From: Burkholderiaceae bacterium
GTDB lineage: Bacteria; Pseudomonadota; Gammaproteobacteria; Burkholderiales; Burkholderiaceae_E
Direction of reading: 5' to 3'
NCBI GenBank assembly: GCA_023954015.1
Contig: JAMLIS010000022.1
Coordinates: 1-47,031 of the forward strand
Length of the DNA stretch: 47,031 nt
Positions 34,888 through 43,829 of the stretch are shown here, in pieces. The translations under genes and the position numbers were made by a program. The notes under the pieces are model-generated. The model did not search any database, was not told the DNA's origin, and was given only the letters and a program-made list of their open reading frames with translations. The number at the start of each line of letters is the position of its first letter. The first letter of the stretch is position 1.

Positions 34888-35808
34888 TCAGGTCCGCGCT
34901 CCGCGGGAAGCGCCACCGTTGCTTCTTGCCGGGTCCTGCGGGCCCATGCCCAGTTCGGCACCGGTCAGAGGCTCGGACTGCGGGTCCGAGCGCGTGCGCT
35001 GCGCAGCCCGATCGAGCACCTCGCGCTCGTCGGGGCGCAGTTCTGCGTGCGCACCACCGTCGCCGCCGTCGACCGCGCTCTGCTCGTCGCGTTCCGTGAC
35101 ATAGAGGAAATGATCGTCGCTGTTCCACGGGCCGCGCTGGTCGCCGTCGCCCTGCGACAGATTGAAATAGATATTCGCGAAGCGTGGGTCGACTGCCATC
35201 TTTCCCGGCGGAAAATTCGGCTGGATCGCGTAGAGCGCCTTTTCGAAGGAGATCTGGTGTGCCGCCTCGCGTGTCATCAGGAAGCCGAGCGCCTCCTTGA
35301 CGCCGGGGTCGTCGGTGGCGGCGATCAGCCTTTCGTAGATCAGCTTGGCGCGCGATTCTGCGGCAATGTTGGAGCGCAGATCGGCCGTCGGATCGCCGAT
35401 CGTGTCGACGTATGCCGCGCTCCACGGCACGCCGCCCGAATTCGTCAGCGGCGGACCACCGCCGTAGAGCACCTGCGTGAGGTGCGAATCGTTGCCGGGA
35501 CCCGTGATCGCGCGGTACATCTCGGCTTCGGCGTCGCTCGCCTCGGCGATGCGGCCCTTGGCACCGCGATTGAGCATGGCGACGATCGTTCCGATGATCT
35601 CGAGATGGCTGAGTTCCTCGGTCGCTATGTCCATCAGCATGTCCTTGCGGCCGGGATCGGATTCCGCGATCGCCTGGGTGAAGTAGCGCATCGCTGCCGC
35701 GAGCTCGCCCTGGGGTCCGCCGAACTGCTCGAGCAGCAGGTTGGCGAGCCCCGGATTGGTCTCGGCGACACGAACCGTGTATTGCAGGCGCTTGACGTGG
35801 TGGAACAT
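34888..35808 (-). CDS. Manganese (non-heme) catalase
   Basis: A 306-residue enzyme that splits hydrogen peroxide at a dimanganese site. The ligands are all present: Glu35 (GELAAAMRY), Glu65 and His68 (EELSHLEIIG), Glu151 (AAESRAKLIYERL) and His184 (REAAHQISFEKAL), at the spacing of characterised enzymes. AGGAGAG stands upstream of ATG 35808. The C-terminal 60 residues are hydrophilic and variable. With the hemerythrin and DUF421 genes downstream it forms a probable oxidative-stress operon. Confidence 0.95.
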   Translation of the reverse strand: MFHHVKRLQYTVRVAETNPGLANLLLEQFGGPQGELAAAMRYFTQAIAESDPGRKDMLMDIATEELSHLEIIGTIVAMLNRGAKGRIAEASDAEAEMYRAITGPGNDSHLTQVLYGGGPPLTNSGGVPWSAAYVDTIGDPTADLRSNIAAESRAKLIYERLIAATDDPGVKEALGFLMTREAAHQISFEKALYAIQPNFPPGKMAVDPRFANIYFNLSQGDGDQRGPWNSDDHFLYVTERDEQSAVDGGDGGAHAELRPDEREVLDRAAQRTRSDPQSEPLTGAELGMGPQDPARSNGGASRGART

Positions 35809-35897
35809 GGAAGCTCTCCTGAAAGAGCCGCCTTCCACGCAATCGGAGCGCCCGCTTTTCGTTGGCGGGACGCCCGGCGTGCGGCCCGCGTTCCCCT

Positions 35898-36542
35898 TCA
35901 GCAGCGCACGTCGCGCAGCTCGATCACCTGAGGGTCGTCTGCGTACTCGAGCAGCAACCTGCGCACGCGATCCTGCCAGGCGCCACGAAAGGCCGCGGTC
36001 TCTTCGTCGCTCGCCTCGCCGTGCAGGCAGCGGCCCATCCACAGCGAAACGCGCGGATCGCCCGCGACCCGCTGCAGGTTCGCCGCGACCTCGACGCCGG
36101 CGCCCGGCCGGTCGACGCGCGAGAAGCGCATCTCGCCGCCGATCGGCCGGCCGAAGAAAAGCCGCTCCCGCCGCCCGAAGCGCCCACCGAGCCCCGGGAA
36201 ACCGCTGTCCTCGGTCGCTCCGGTGACGAAGGTCGCCACCGCCGCCACGACGCCGGTGACGCCAGCGTCGCGCCGCTCGCGCATCTCGACGCGGATCTCT
36301 CCGCGCCGCGGCGGCTCGTCTCCGTACAATCGGTGCAGCGCAGCGCGCGTCATCAGGAAGGCCGACGCAACCGTCGGGCACGAATGTCCGGCCATGCGCA
36401 CCACGTCCTCGTAGCGATAGCGCAGGCGCCCCGCCTCGACCGCACCGAGGAATTCCGCGAGCGGATCCTGCACGTCGATGACGGGAGCTTCGGCGAAGAA
36501 GGGCGGGAACGATTCGACGCTGGGCGTGTCGGCAAAGGTCAT
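35898..36542 (-). CDS. FmdE-domain-like protein, function unknown
   Basis: A 214-residue protein whose centre, YEDVVRMAGHSCPTVASAFLMTRAAL followed by RGEIRVEMRERRDAGVTGVVAAVATFVTGATED, resembles the FmdE family (named after a formylmethanofuran dehydrogenase operon). The conserved GHSCP motif and a C-terminal Cys are potential metal ligands. Bacterial relatives are mostly uncharacterised. The start faces the tetR-type gene across a palindromic operator, so it may be controlled by that regulator. It is followed by the Mn-catalase gene 89 bp downstream on the same strand. Confidence 0.6.
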   Translation of the reverse strand: MTFADTPSVESFPPFFAEAPVIDVQDPLAEFLGAVEAGRLRYRYEDVVRMAGHSCPTVASAFLMTRAALHRLYGDEPPRRGEIRVEMRERRDAGVTGVVAAVATFVTGATEDSGFPGLGGRFGRRERLFFGRPIGGEMRFSRVDRPGAGVEVAANLQRVAGDPRVSLWMGRCLHGEASDEETAAFRGAWQDRVRRLLLEYADDPQVIELRDVRC

Positions 36543-36573
36543 GGCTCGTACGATCCGGGATTGCAGTTGAAGC

Positions 36574-36593
36574 TAAAATAGTAACGCGTTACT
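36574..36593 (+). promoter_or_regulatory. Palindromic operator with -10 box before tetR-type gene
   Basis: AGTAACGCGTTACT (36580-36593) is a perfect 14-bp palindrome directly after a TAAAAT -10-like hexamer (36574-36579). It lies 39 bases before ATG 36633 and 38 bases from the divergent FmdE-like start. This position fits autorepression by the TetR-family protein and control of both directions. Confidence 0.6.
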
Positions 36594-36632
36594 TACTTGC
36601 ACTTCCAGCCCCGCCTCCCCCTTGCCCGTGGC

Positions 36633-37268
36633 ATGAGCTCCCGCGACTCGACTGTCTTGCTGCGCCCACGCCGGCGCCTTCCTTCGCACGAGCGCCGCGC
36701 CGAGATCGTCGCCGCGGTGGTCGAACTTGCACGCGAACGCGGGCCGGAAGCCATCACGACGCAGGCGATCGCCGACCGCGTCGCGCTTACCCACGGCGCT
36801 CTCTTCCGGCACTTCGCCGACAAGGAAGCAATCTGGGTCGCCGTCTTCGACTGGGTGCGTGGCGATCTCGGCGCCGCGGTGGACGCGGCCTTCGCCGGCG
36901 GCGGCTCGCCGGTCGAGATCCTCGAGCGTGTCTTTCTCGCACACGCGCGCTTCGTCGCGCGCCACCCGGGTGCTCCGCGCATCCTCTATCACGCCCTGCA
37001 GGGCGACGAGCGCGCGCCGATGCACGAACGTGCGCACCGGATGGTCGCCGGATACGCGAGGCGCGTCGCCGCGTGCATCCGCGAGGCGCGCGATGCCGGC
37101 GATCTCTCGCCGGCGCTCGACCCGCAGATCGGTGCGACGCTGTTCGTCGCCACGCTGCAGGGCCTTGCACTGCAACGCTCGCTGTTGGGCGGCGAAGGCG
37201 GTATCGTCGACGCGGCACGCGCCACCTTCTCGCTGCTGCTCGACGGCATGCGCGGAGTGCCGCAATGA
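36633..37268 (+). CDS. TetR-family repressor of the efflux operon
   Basis: A 211-residue regulator. The N-terminal HTH (RRAEIVAAVVELARERGPEAITTQAIADRVALTHGALFRHFADKEAIW) is a classical TetR domain. The C-terminal part resembles the ligand domain of regulators controlling heavy-metal or drug efflux (FVARHPGAPRILYHALQ). ATG 36633 is preferred; a TTG at 36597 would put the start at the operator. Its stop overlaps the ATG of the adaptor gene (ATGA at 37265), so regulator and pump are one operon. Confidence 0.92.
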   Translation: MSSRDSTVLLRPRRRLPSHERRAEIVAAVVELARERGPEAITTQAIADRVALTHGALFRHFADKEAIWVAVFDWVRGDLGAAVDAAFAGGGSPVEILERVFLAHARFVARHPGAPRILYHALQGDERAPMHERAHRMVAGYARRVAACIREARDAGDLSPALDPQIGATLFVATLQGLALQRSLLGGEGGIVDAARATFSLLLDGMRGVPQ

Positions 37269-38512
37269 ACGCTGCATCGGCGAAACCCAGCTGGCGGCGA
37301 CGGTACGTGTGGAGAGCGCTCGCCGTGCTGCTGGCGGTCGCCGCAGCGGCCTGGGCACTTCCGCGCCTGTTGTTCGGACCGGTCGTCCCGGTGGTCTCCG
37401 TCGTGCAGCGCGACTTCGTCCAGTCGGTGGTCGCCAGCGGACGCGTGCAAGCGCCGCATCGCATCGACATCGGCGCGCAGATCACCGGAACGGTCGTCTC
37501 CGTACCGGTCGCCGAGGGCCAGACCGTGCGCGCGGGCCAGGTACTGGTCGAACTCGACGCGACCGAACTGCAGGCAGCGCTGCAGCAGGCGCTTACCGCG
37601 GTCGCGCAGGCGCAGGCGAAGCTTCGCCAGCTGCACGAAGTGCAGGCTCCGGTTGCCGAGCAGAGCGTGCGGCAGGCACAGGCCACGCTCGAACATGCAC
37701 GCGCGCAGCAGCGACGAAACGAGGAGCTGTTCGGCAAGGGATTCATCGGACAGGCGACGCTCGACGAATCGCGCAAGAACGTCGAGCTTGCCGATGCGCA
37801 GTTGCGCGCTGCGCAGCGCCAGCTCGAGTCGGCGCGCAAGGGCGGCAGCGACGTGGCGCTCGCCGAGACCGCGCTCGCGCAGGCTCGCGCGAACGCGGAT
37901 GCCGCGCGAGCCCGGCTCTCGTACGCGACGATCGCCGCACCGGTGGCAGGCACACTCATCGGGCGCAACGTCGAACGCGGCGACGTCGTCCAGCCGGGCA
38001 AGGTGCTGATGACACTATCGCCTACGGGCGACACGCAGCTCGTCGTGCAGATCGACGAGAAGAACCTGGCGCTGCTGGCACCCGGCCAGCATGCGATCGC
38101 CTCGGCCGACGCCTATCCGCTCGAGCGATTCGAGGCCACGCTCGCGTACATCAACCCGGGCGTGAACGCGCAGACCGGCGCCGTAGAGGTCAAGCTCGAC
38201 GTTCCCGATCCGCCTTCGGCGCTGCGCCAGGACATGACCGTGTCGGTCGACATCGAGGTGGCTCGCCGCGAGGACGCCGTGCTGGTGCCGAGCGACGCCG
38301 TGCATCGAGCCGATACGCCGTCCCCCTGGGTGCTGCGCGTCGCCGGCGGCCGGGCGCAGCGCCAGCCGGTGCGCATCGGCCTGCGCAGCGGCGGCTGGTC
38401 CGAAGTGCTCGACGGCCTTGCACCCGGCGACCTCGTCGTTCCGACCGGCGTGACCGACGTCGTCGACGGCACGCGCGTACGCCCGCGGGCCGCCGCCGCG
38501 AATCCCCGGTGA
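37265..38512 (+). CDS. Efflux RND/MacA-type periplasmic adaptor (HlyD family)
   Basis: A 415-residue membrane-fusion protein. A single N-terminal membrane anchor (WRALAVLLAVAAAAWALPRLL) is followed by the barrel-sandwich start (SGRVQAPHRIDIGAQITGTVVSVPVAEGQTVRAGQVLVELD). A long coiled-coil hairpin of about 110 residues, rich in Ala/Gln/Arg, comes next, then RLSYATIAAPVAGTLIGRNVERGDVVQPG and a beta-barrel domain. It bridges an inner-membrane ABC pump to the outer membrane. It is coupled by overlap to the TetR gene before it and the permease after it. Confidence 0.92.
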   Translation: MNAASAKPSWRRRYVWRALAVLLAVAAAAWALPRLLFGPVVPVVSVVQRDFVQSVVASGRVQAPHRIDIGAQITGTVVSVPVAEGQTVRAGQVLVELDATELQAALQQALTAVAQAQAKLRQLHEVQAPVAEQSVRQAQATLEHARAQQRRNEELFGKGFIGQATLDESRKNVELADAQLRAAQRQLESARKGGSDVALAETALAQARANADAARARLSYATIAAPVAGTLIGRNVERGDVVQPGKVLMTLSPTGDTQLVVQIDEKNLALLAPGQHAIASADAYPLERFEATLAYINPGVNAQTGAVEVKLDVPDPPSALRQDMTVSVDIEVARREDAVLVPSDAVHRADTPSPWVLRVAGGRAQRQPVRIGLRSGGWSEVLDGLAPGDLVVPTGVTDVVDGTRVRPRAAAANPR

Positions 38513-39775
38513 ACGCGTCGACCGCCGGAGGGGCCGCGGTTGCGCGCCTGCCGCGCTGGGCGCCTTTCGAGTGGATCGTCGCACTGCGCTTCCTGCGCGA
38601 AGGACGAATGCAGACCGCGTTCATCATCACCGGCGTGGCGATCGGCGTCGGGGTCATCGTCTTCATGTCGGCGCTGCTGAGCGGGTTGCAGTCGAATTTC
38701 ATCCGTCGGGTGCTCACCGCGCAGCCGCATATCCAGTTGCTGCCGCCGAAGGAGATCGCCCGCCCGCAGCGCGATGCCGGCGGCGACGGGAAACTGCAAT
38801 ACGGCGCCACCGTGCAGCCGCCGCTGCAGCGGCTGAAATCGATCGACCAGTGGCAGGCGATCGCCACGCAGATCCGCGCGATGCCCGAGGTCGCGACCGT
38901 CTCGCCGGAGGCGACCGGCTCGGCACTCGCCGTGCGCGGCAGCGCGAGTCGCGCGATCTCGGCGATCGGCATCGAACCCGAGCGCTATTTCCGCATCGTC
39001 GCGATTCCCGAGAAGATCGTGCGCGGCTCTGCGCGACTGGGCGCCACCGACATCCTGATCGGCACCGAACTCGCCTCCGATCTGGGCGTCGGCGTGGGCG
39101 ACAAGCTGCGCGTGTCGACGGCGCTCGGCACGGGCAACACGCTGACGGTCACCGGCATCTTCGACCTGGGCAACAAGGGAGCCAACCAGCGCACGACCTA
39201 CCTGGCGTTGCACACGGCGCAGAGCCTGCTGGGGCTGCCGGGCGGCGTCACCGGACTGAACGTCACCGTCCACGACGTCTACGCTGCAGAGCGGATCGCG
39301 CAGCGGATCACGGCCGCCACCGGTGTGCAGGCCGACAGCTGGATCCGCACCAACGAGCAGTTCTTCACCGCGATCAACGCGCAGCAGACGTCGAACACGG
39401 TGATTCGCGCCTTCGTCGGGCTGTCGGTCGCCTTCGGCATCGCGAGCGTGCTGGTCGTCTCGGTCGTGCAGCGCTCACGCGAGATCGGCATCCTGCGCGC
39501 GATGGGGATCTCGCGCGCGCAGATCCTGCGTCTGTTCCTGCTGCAGGGCAGCCTGCTCGGGCTTTCCGGCTCGCTCGTCGGCTCGGCGATCGGCGCGCTC
39601 GCACTCGTGCTGTGGCAACGCTTCGCGCGCAACGCCGACGGCACGCCGCTGTTCCCGCTGGCCTTCGAGCCGTGGCTGTTCGTCGCCGCGCTCGTCCTGG
39701 CCACGCTCGTCGGACTGGCGGCCGCGGTGGCGCCGGCGCTGCGCGCATCGCGCATGGATCCGGTGGTGGCGATCC

Positions 39776-39783
<8 letters not shown>
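38509..39783 (+). CDS. ABC transporter permease, MacB/FtsX type
   Basis: A 424-residue inner-membrane protein beginning at GTG 38509, which overlaps the adaptor stop. One N-terminal helix ([26 protein letters not shown]) is followed by a periplasmic MacB_PCD domain of about 220 residues. Three C-terminal helices form the FtsX domain with [28 protein letters not shown]. This is the LolC/MacB-like mechanotransmission class. Substrate unknown. A coupled ATPase gene follows with an 8-bp overlap. Confidence 0.92.
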
Positions 39784-40480
<697 letters not shown>

Positions 40481-40501
40481 CACCGGTTCGCCCGGACCGC
40501 T

Positions 40502-40981
40502 TCAGCGCTCGACGAGCAGCCGGCCTATCAGCGCGCCGACCGCGAGATCCTCGGCGCGCCCGAAAGCATGCAGCCGGATGCGCCCGCGGCGGTCGATCAG
40601 GACGAGCGTCGGCGTACCGCGCATGCCGTAGGCGCGCATCGTCGTCGGAAGCTCGCCGCCGTCGTCGGCCGGCGTGTCGACGCCGACCGGAAACGCGATC
40701 CGGTACTCGTGCAGGAAGGCCGCCAGCGCGACCGGCGTCATCGCCTCGTGGTGCTCGAACACGGTGTGCAGGCCGATGACGGCGACGTCCTCGCGGGCGA
40801 ACTGCCGGTGTACCTCCTTCGCCTGCGGAATGCCGTGCGCGACGCACCCCGGGCACAGCATCTGGAAAGCGTGAAGAACGACGACGCGCCCGCGCAGCGC
40901 GTCGAGCGCAAGCGGTTGCGGCGCGTTGAACCACTGCGAGACCGACAGCGGCGGCGCCAGCGGAAAGGGTTCGTCGATCAC
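40502..40981 (-). CDS. Redoxin/TlpA-like thiol protein
   Basis: A 159-residue thioredoxin-fold protein starting at GTG 40981. VVVLHAFQMLCPGCVAHGIPQAK has the redox pair Cys43/Cys46, and GMRGTPTLVLIDRRGRIRLHAFG has the cis-Pro loop. The insertion VIGLHTVFEHHEAMTPVALAAFLHEYRIAFPVGVD is typical of AhpC/TSA-TlpA relatives. No signal peptide is seen, so it is cytosolic as annotated. It is divergent from the ABC-nnrS operon, and the FNR-type box abuts its start codon, so it may be controlled oppositely. Confidence 0.88.
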   Translation of the reverse strand: MIDEPFPLAPPLSVSQWFNAPQPLALDALRGRVVVLHAFQMLCPGCVAHGIPQAKEVHRQFAREDVAVIGLHTVFEHHEAMTPVALAAFLHEYRIAFPVGVDTPADDGGELPTTMRAYGMRGTPTLVLIDRRGRIRLHAFGRAEDLAVGALIGRLLVER

Positions 40982-41021
40982 TTGATCGAGGTCAACGAGA
41001 AACGATTATCATTTGTATACT
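40982..41021 (+). promoter_or_regulatory. FNR/NnrR-type box, Fur-like site and -10 box of the ABC-nnrS operon
   Basis: TTGAT-CGAG-GTCAA (40982-40995) matches the FNR/DNR/NnrR consensus TTGAT-N4-ATCAA at nine of ten positions. A -10 hexamer TATACT lies at 41016-41021. With transcription starting about 41028-41030, the box is centred near -40, the class II activator position. Between them, 40998-41016 resembles a Fur box on the minus strand (core AATGATAATC, 12 of 19 consensus bases by eye). The first gene starts at 41055. Confidence 0.55.
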
Positions 41022-41054
41022 TTTTCGGAAACCCTGAAAAGAGGAACACGACGG

Positions 41055-42104
41055 ATGCCTTCGCGGCGCAGCTTCCTCGCCTCGGGCGCCGCCGCGCTCG
41101 GCGCCGCCCTTGCCGGCAGAAACGCGCGTAGCGCGGGCGCCGCAGGCGACGCGCGATTCGCGCGGCCCGGAAAGCTTACTCTCGCCGGCCCGCCGGCCAG
41201 CGTGTCGAATCCGCTGGTGCACATGGCCGAATCCGGCGCCCTCGCCGACCTCGCCGACGAAGTGCGCTTCGTCGGGTGGCGCGACCCCGACCAGCTGCGC
41301 CTGATGGCGCTCGAAGGCAAGGCCGACGTGCTCGCCATGCCGGTGAACGTCGCGGCGAACCTGTACAACCGCGGCACGAAACTGCGGCTCGTCAATGTCT
41401 CGGTCTGGGGGATCCTCTGGGTCGTCTCGCGCGATCCCGACGTGCACACGCTGGGGGACCTCGTCGGCAAGGAAGTCGCGATGCCGTTCCGCGGCGACAT
41501 GCCCGACATCGTCTTCGGCCTGCTCGCCGAACGCGAGGGGATCGATCCGCGCAAGGACATCCGGCTTCGCTACGTCGCCTCGCCGATCGACGCGATGCAG
41601 TTGCTGCTGATGCGCCGCGTCGACCATGCGCTGCTCGCCGAGCCGGCGGTGTCGATGGCGCTGCGCAAATCGGGTTCGTTCCCGGTCAGCATCATCGCGC
41701 CCGAGCTGCATCGCGCCGTCGACCTGCAGCAGGAATGGGCGCGGGCCTTCGGCGGCGACGCGCGAATACCGCAGGCCGGCATCGCGGTGCTCGGTGCGTT
41801 GCGCGATCGCTCCGACGCGGTCGCACGCATCGCCGACGAGTATTCGCGCTCGCTCGCCTGGTGCGAGGCGAACGCGCAAGCCTGCGGCGCGAGCGTCGCG
41901 AAGCAGGTGCCGATGCTGTCGGCCGAAGCGATCGCCGACGCGATCGAACACGGACACATGGACGTGGTCCCCGCGGGCCGCGCACGCCCGGCGCTCGAGG
42001 CGCTGTACCGGATGCTGCTGCAGAAGAGCCCCGGTCTCGTCGGCGGCAGGCTGCCGCCGGCCGACTTCTACGCCTCGACCGCTGGCGCGAACGCGACCGG
42101 TTGA
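41055..42104 (+). CDS. NitT/TauT-type ABC substrate-binding protein (Tat-exported)
   Basis: A 349-residue periplasmic protein from ATG 41055, with GAGGA about 9 bases upstream. The N-terminus MPSRRSFLASGAAALGAALA is a Tat signal with a twin-arginine motif. The mature part has GPPASVSNPLVHM, VRFVGWRDPDQLRLMALEGKADVLAMP, GDLVGKEVAMPF and DAMQLLLMRRVDHALLAEP, the layout of nitrate/sulfonate/thiamine-precursor binding proteins. Tat export suggests folding or cofactor binding in the cytosol. First gene of an operon with permease, ATPase and NnrS. Confidence 0.88.
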   Translation: MPSRRSFLASGAAALGAALAGRNARSAGAAGDARFARPGKLTLAGPPASVSNPLVHMAESGALADLADEVRFVGWRDPDQLRLMALEGKADVLAMPVNVAANLYNRGTKLRLVNVSVWGILWVVSRDPDVHTLGDLVGKEVAMPFRGDMPDIVFGLLAEREGIDPRKDIRLRYVASPIDAMQLLLMRRVDHALLAEPAVSMALRKSGSFPVSIIAPELHRAVDLQQEWARAFGGDARIPQAGIAVLGALRDRSDAVARIADEYSRSLAWCEANAQACGASVAKQVPMLSAEAIADAIEHGHMDVVPAGRARPALEALYRMLLQKSPGLVGGRLPPADFYASTAGANATG

Positions 42105-42120
42105 AGCCGCCGACGAGCCG

Positions 42121-42933
42121 ATGAAGTCGCTGCAAAGCGCGCTGGCGAGGCTGCCCGCGTACCTGTGGAGCGGGTGGGGCGCGGTGGCGAGCCTGCTGCT
42201 GCTCGTCGCCGCCTGGGAGGCGATCGCGCAGATCTACGGCCCGCTCGTCCTGCCCGATCCGCGCACTGCCTTCGCGACGCTCGCGCATTCGCTCGCCGTC
42301 GGCCAGGCCGGCCCCGAGCTCGCCGCGACCGCACGCCGCGCGCTTGCCGGCTTCGCGCTGTCGGTTGCCGGCGGCAGCGCGCTCGGACTGCTCGCCGGCG
42401 TGTCGATGACGGCCTCGACGATGTCGCGTCCGATCGTCACCGTGCTGCTGGGCACGCCGCCGATCGCCTGGCTCGTGCTGGCCATGCTGTGGTTCGGCGC
42501 AAGCGACGGCACGCCGGTGTTCACCGTTTTCGTCGCCGCGTTCCCGGTCGTCTTCGTCGGCGCGCTGCAGGGTACACGCACGCTCGACAACCAGCTGAAG
42601 ACGATGGCGCGCGCCTTCGCGCTGCCGCCGCGGATGATGTTCGTCGACGTCTACCTGCCGCACGTGGTCTCGTACCTGTTCCCTGCCTGGATCTCCGCGC
42701 TGGGCATCTCGTGGAAGGTCGTCGTGATGGCCGAACTGCTGTCGAGCCCCGACGGCGTCGGTGCGGCGCTCGCCGTCGCCCGCTCGCAGCTGGACACGGC
42801 GGCGACGATGGGCTGGATCGTCGCCGTGGTCGGCCTGCTGCTCGCCGTCGAGTACCTGCTGCTCGAGCCGATCAAGCGCGAGGTGGAACGCTGGCGCGAA
42901 CCCGGCGCGTCGGCAGGCGGAGCCGCGCCGTGA
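42121..42933 (+). CDS. NitT/TauT-type ABC permease
   Basis: A 270-residue inner-membrane permease with six predicted helices. The EAA loop is ARAFALPPRMMFVDVYLPHVVSYLFPAW, and GISWKVVVMAELLSSPDGVGAALAVAR is the typical C-terminal signature of SsuC/TauC-like permeases. ATG 42121 follows the binding-protein stop by 16 bases. Its stop overlaps the ATPase GTG. Confidence 0.92.
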   Translation: MKSLQSALARLPAYLWSGWGAVASLLLLVAAWEAIAQIYGPLVLPDPRTAFATLAHSLAVGQAGPELAATARRALAGFALSVAGGSALGLLAGVSMTASTMSRPIVTVLLGTPPIAWLVLAMLWFGASDGTPVFTVFVAAFPVVFVGALQGTRTLDNQLKTMARAFALPPRMMFVDVYLPHVVSYLFPAWISALGISWKVVVMAELLSSPDGVGAALAVARSQLDTAATMGWIVAVVGLLLAVEYLLLEPIKREVERWREPGASAGGAAP

Positions 42934-43829
42934 CCCGAGCGCCCGTGCCTGCCCTGCGCGTGCGCGCGCTGCACCATGCCTTCGCGCGTGAAACGGTACT
43001 CGAAGACATCGACTTCGAGCTTCGCGCCGGCGAGGTCGTTGCGCTGGTCGGCCCTTCCGGATGCGGCAAGACGACGCTGCTGCACCTGGGCGCGAAGCTG
43101 CTGCACCCGGACGGAGGAACGATCGACGACGATTTCGCCATGCGCGCCTGCATGTTCCAGCAACCGACACTGCTGCCGTGGAAGTCCGCGCTCGACAACG
43201 TCGCGATCGTGCTCGCCGCCCGCGGCGTGGCGCGCGGCGAATGCGGGCGCCGCGCGCGCGCGATCGGATTGCGCCTGGGCCTGGCGCACGCCGACTTCGC
43301 CAAGTTCCCGCACCAGCTCTCGGGCGGCATGCAGAGCCGCATCGCGCTCGCACGCGCGCTCGTCGTCGAGCCCGACCTGCTGCTGCTCGACGAACCGTTC
43401 TCGGCGCTCGACATCGGCCTTCGCGAGGAGATGTACCGCCTGCTGCTCGATCACCTCGCCGCCCGCCGCGTCGGCGTGCTGATGATCACGCACGACCTGG
43501 GCGAAGCGGTGCGCCTGTCCGACCGCATCCTCGTGATGGCCGCGCGCCCGGGGCGGATCGTCTCGCGCATCGAGCTCGACACGCCGGCCACACGGCGCGA
43601 CGACACGTGGATTCACGCGAGCACCGCGCGACTGCTCGCGCGGCCCGAGGTGCGTGCGAGCTTCGGGCTGCCCGCGATCCTTCCCGCCGCCGGTGATCCG
43701 CAGGACGACGAGAGCCGGGCGGCGAGCCGCCCGGCGATCGCGGAAGCCGTCCGCTCGACGGCCGTTTCGACCGCACCTTCGACGGCCTCCTCGGTGATTC
43801 CCTTCGAACGCAGGGCGCAGCGATGCTGA
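42930..43829 (+). CDS. NitT/TauT-type ABC ATPase
   Basis: A 299-residue ATPase starting at GTG 42930, overlapping the permease stop. Walker A GPSGCGKTT (41-49), Q-loop MFQQPTLLPW, signature LSGGMQSR, Walker B LLLLDEP and H-loop THDLGEA are all in order. The last 55 residues form a low-complexity Ala/Ser-rich tail that the family usually lacks. Its end overlaps the nnrS start by 7 bases, so all four genes are translationally linked. Confidence 0.92.
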   Translation: MTRAPVPALRVRALHHAFARETVLEDIDFELRAGEVVALVGPSGCGKTTLLHLGAKLLHPDGGTIDDDFAMRACMFQQPTLLPWKSALDNVAIVLAARGVARGECGRRARAIGLRLGLAHADFAKFPHQLSGGMQSRIALARALVVEPDLLLLDEPFSALDIGLREEMYRLLLDHLAARRVGVLMITHDLGEAVRLSDRILVMAARPGRIVSRIELDTPATRRDDTWIHASTARLLARPEVRASFGLPAILPAAGDPQDDESRAASRPAIAEAVRSTAVSTAPSTASSVIPFERRAQRC

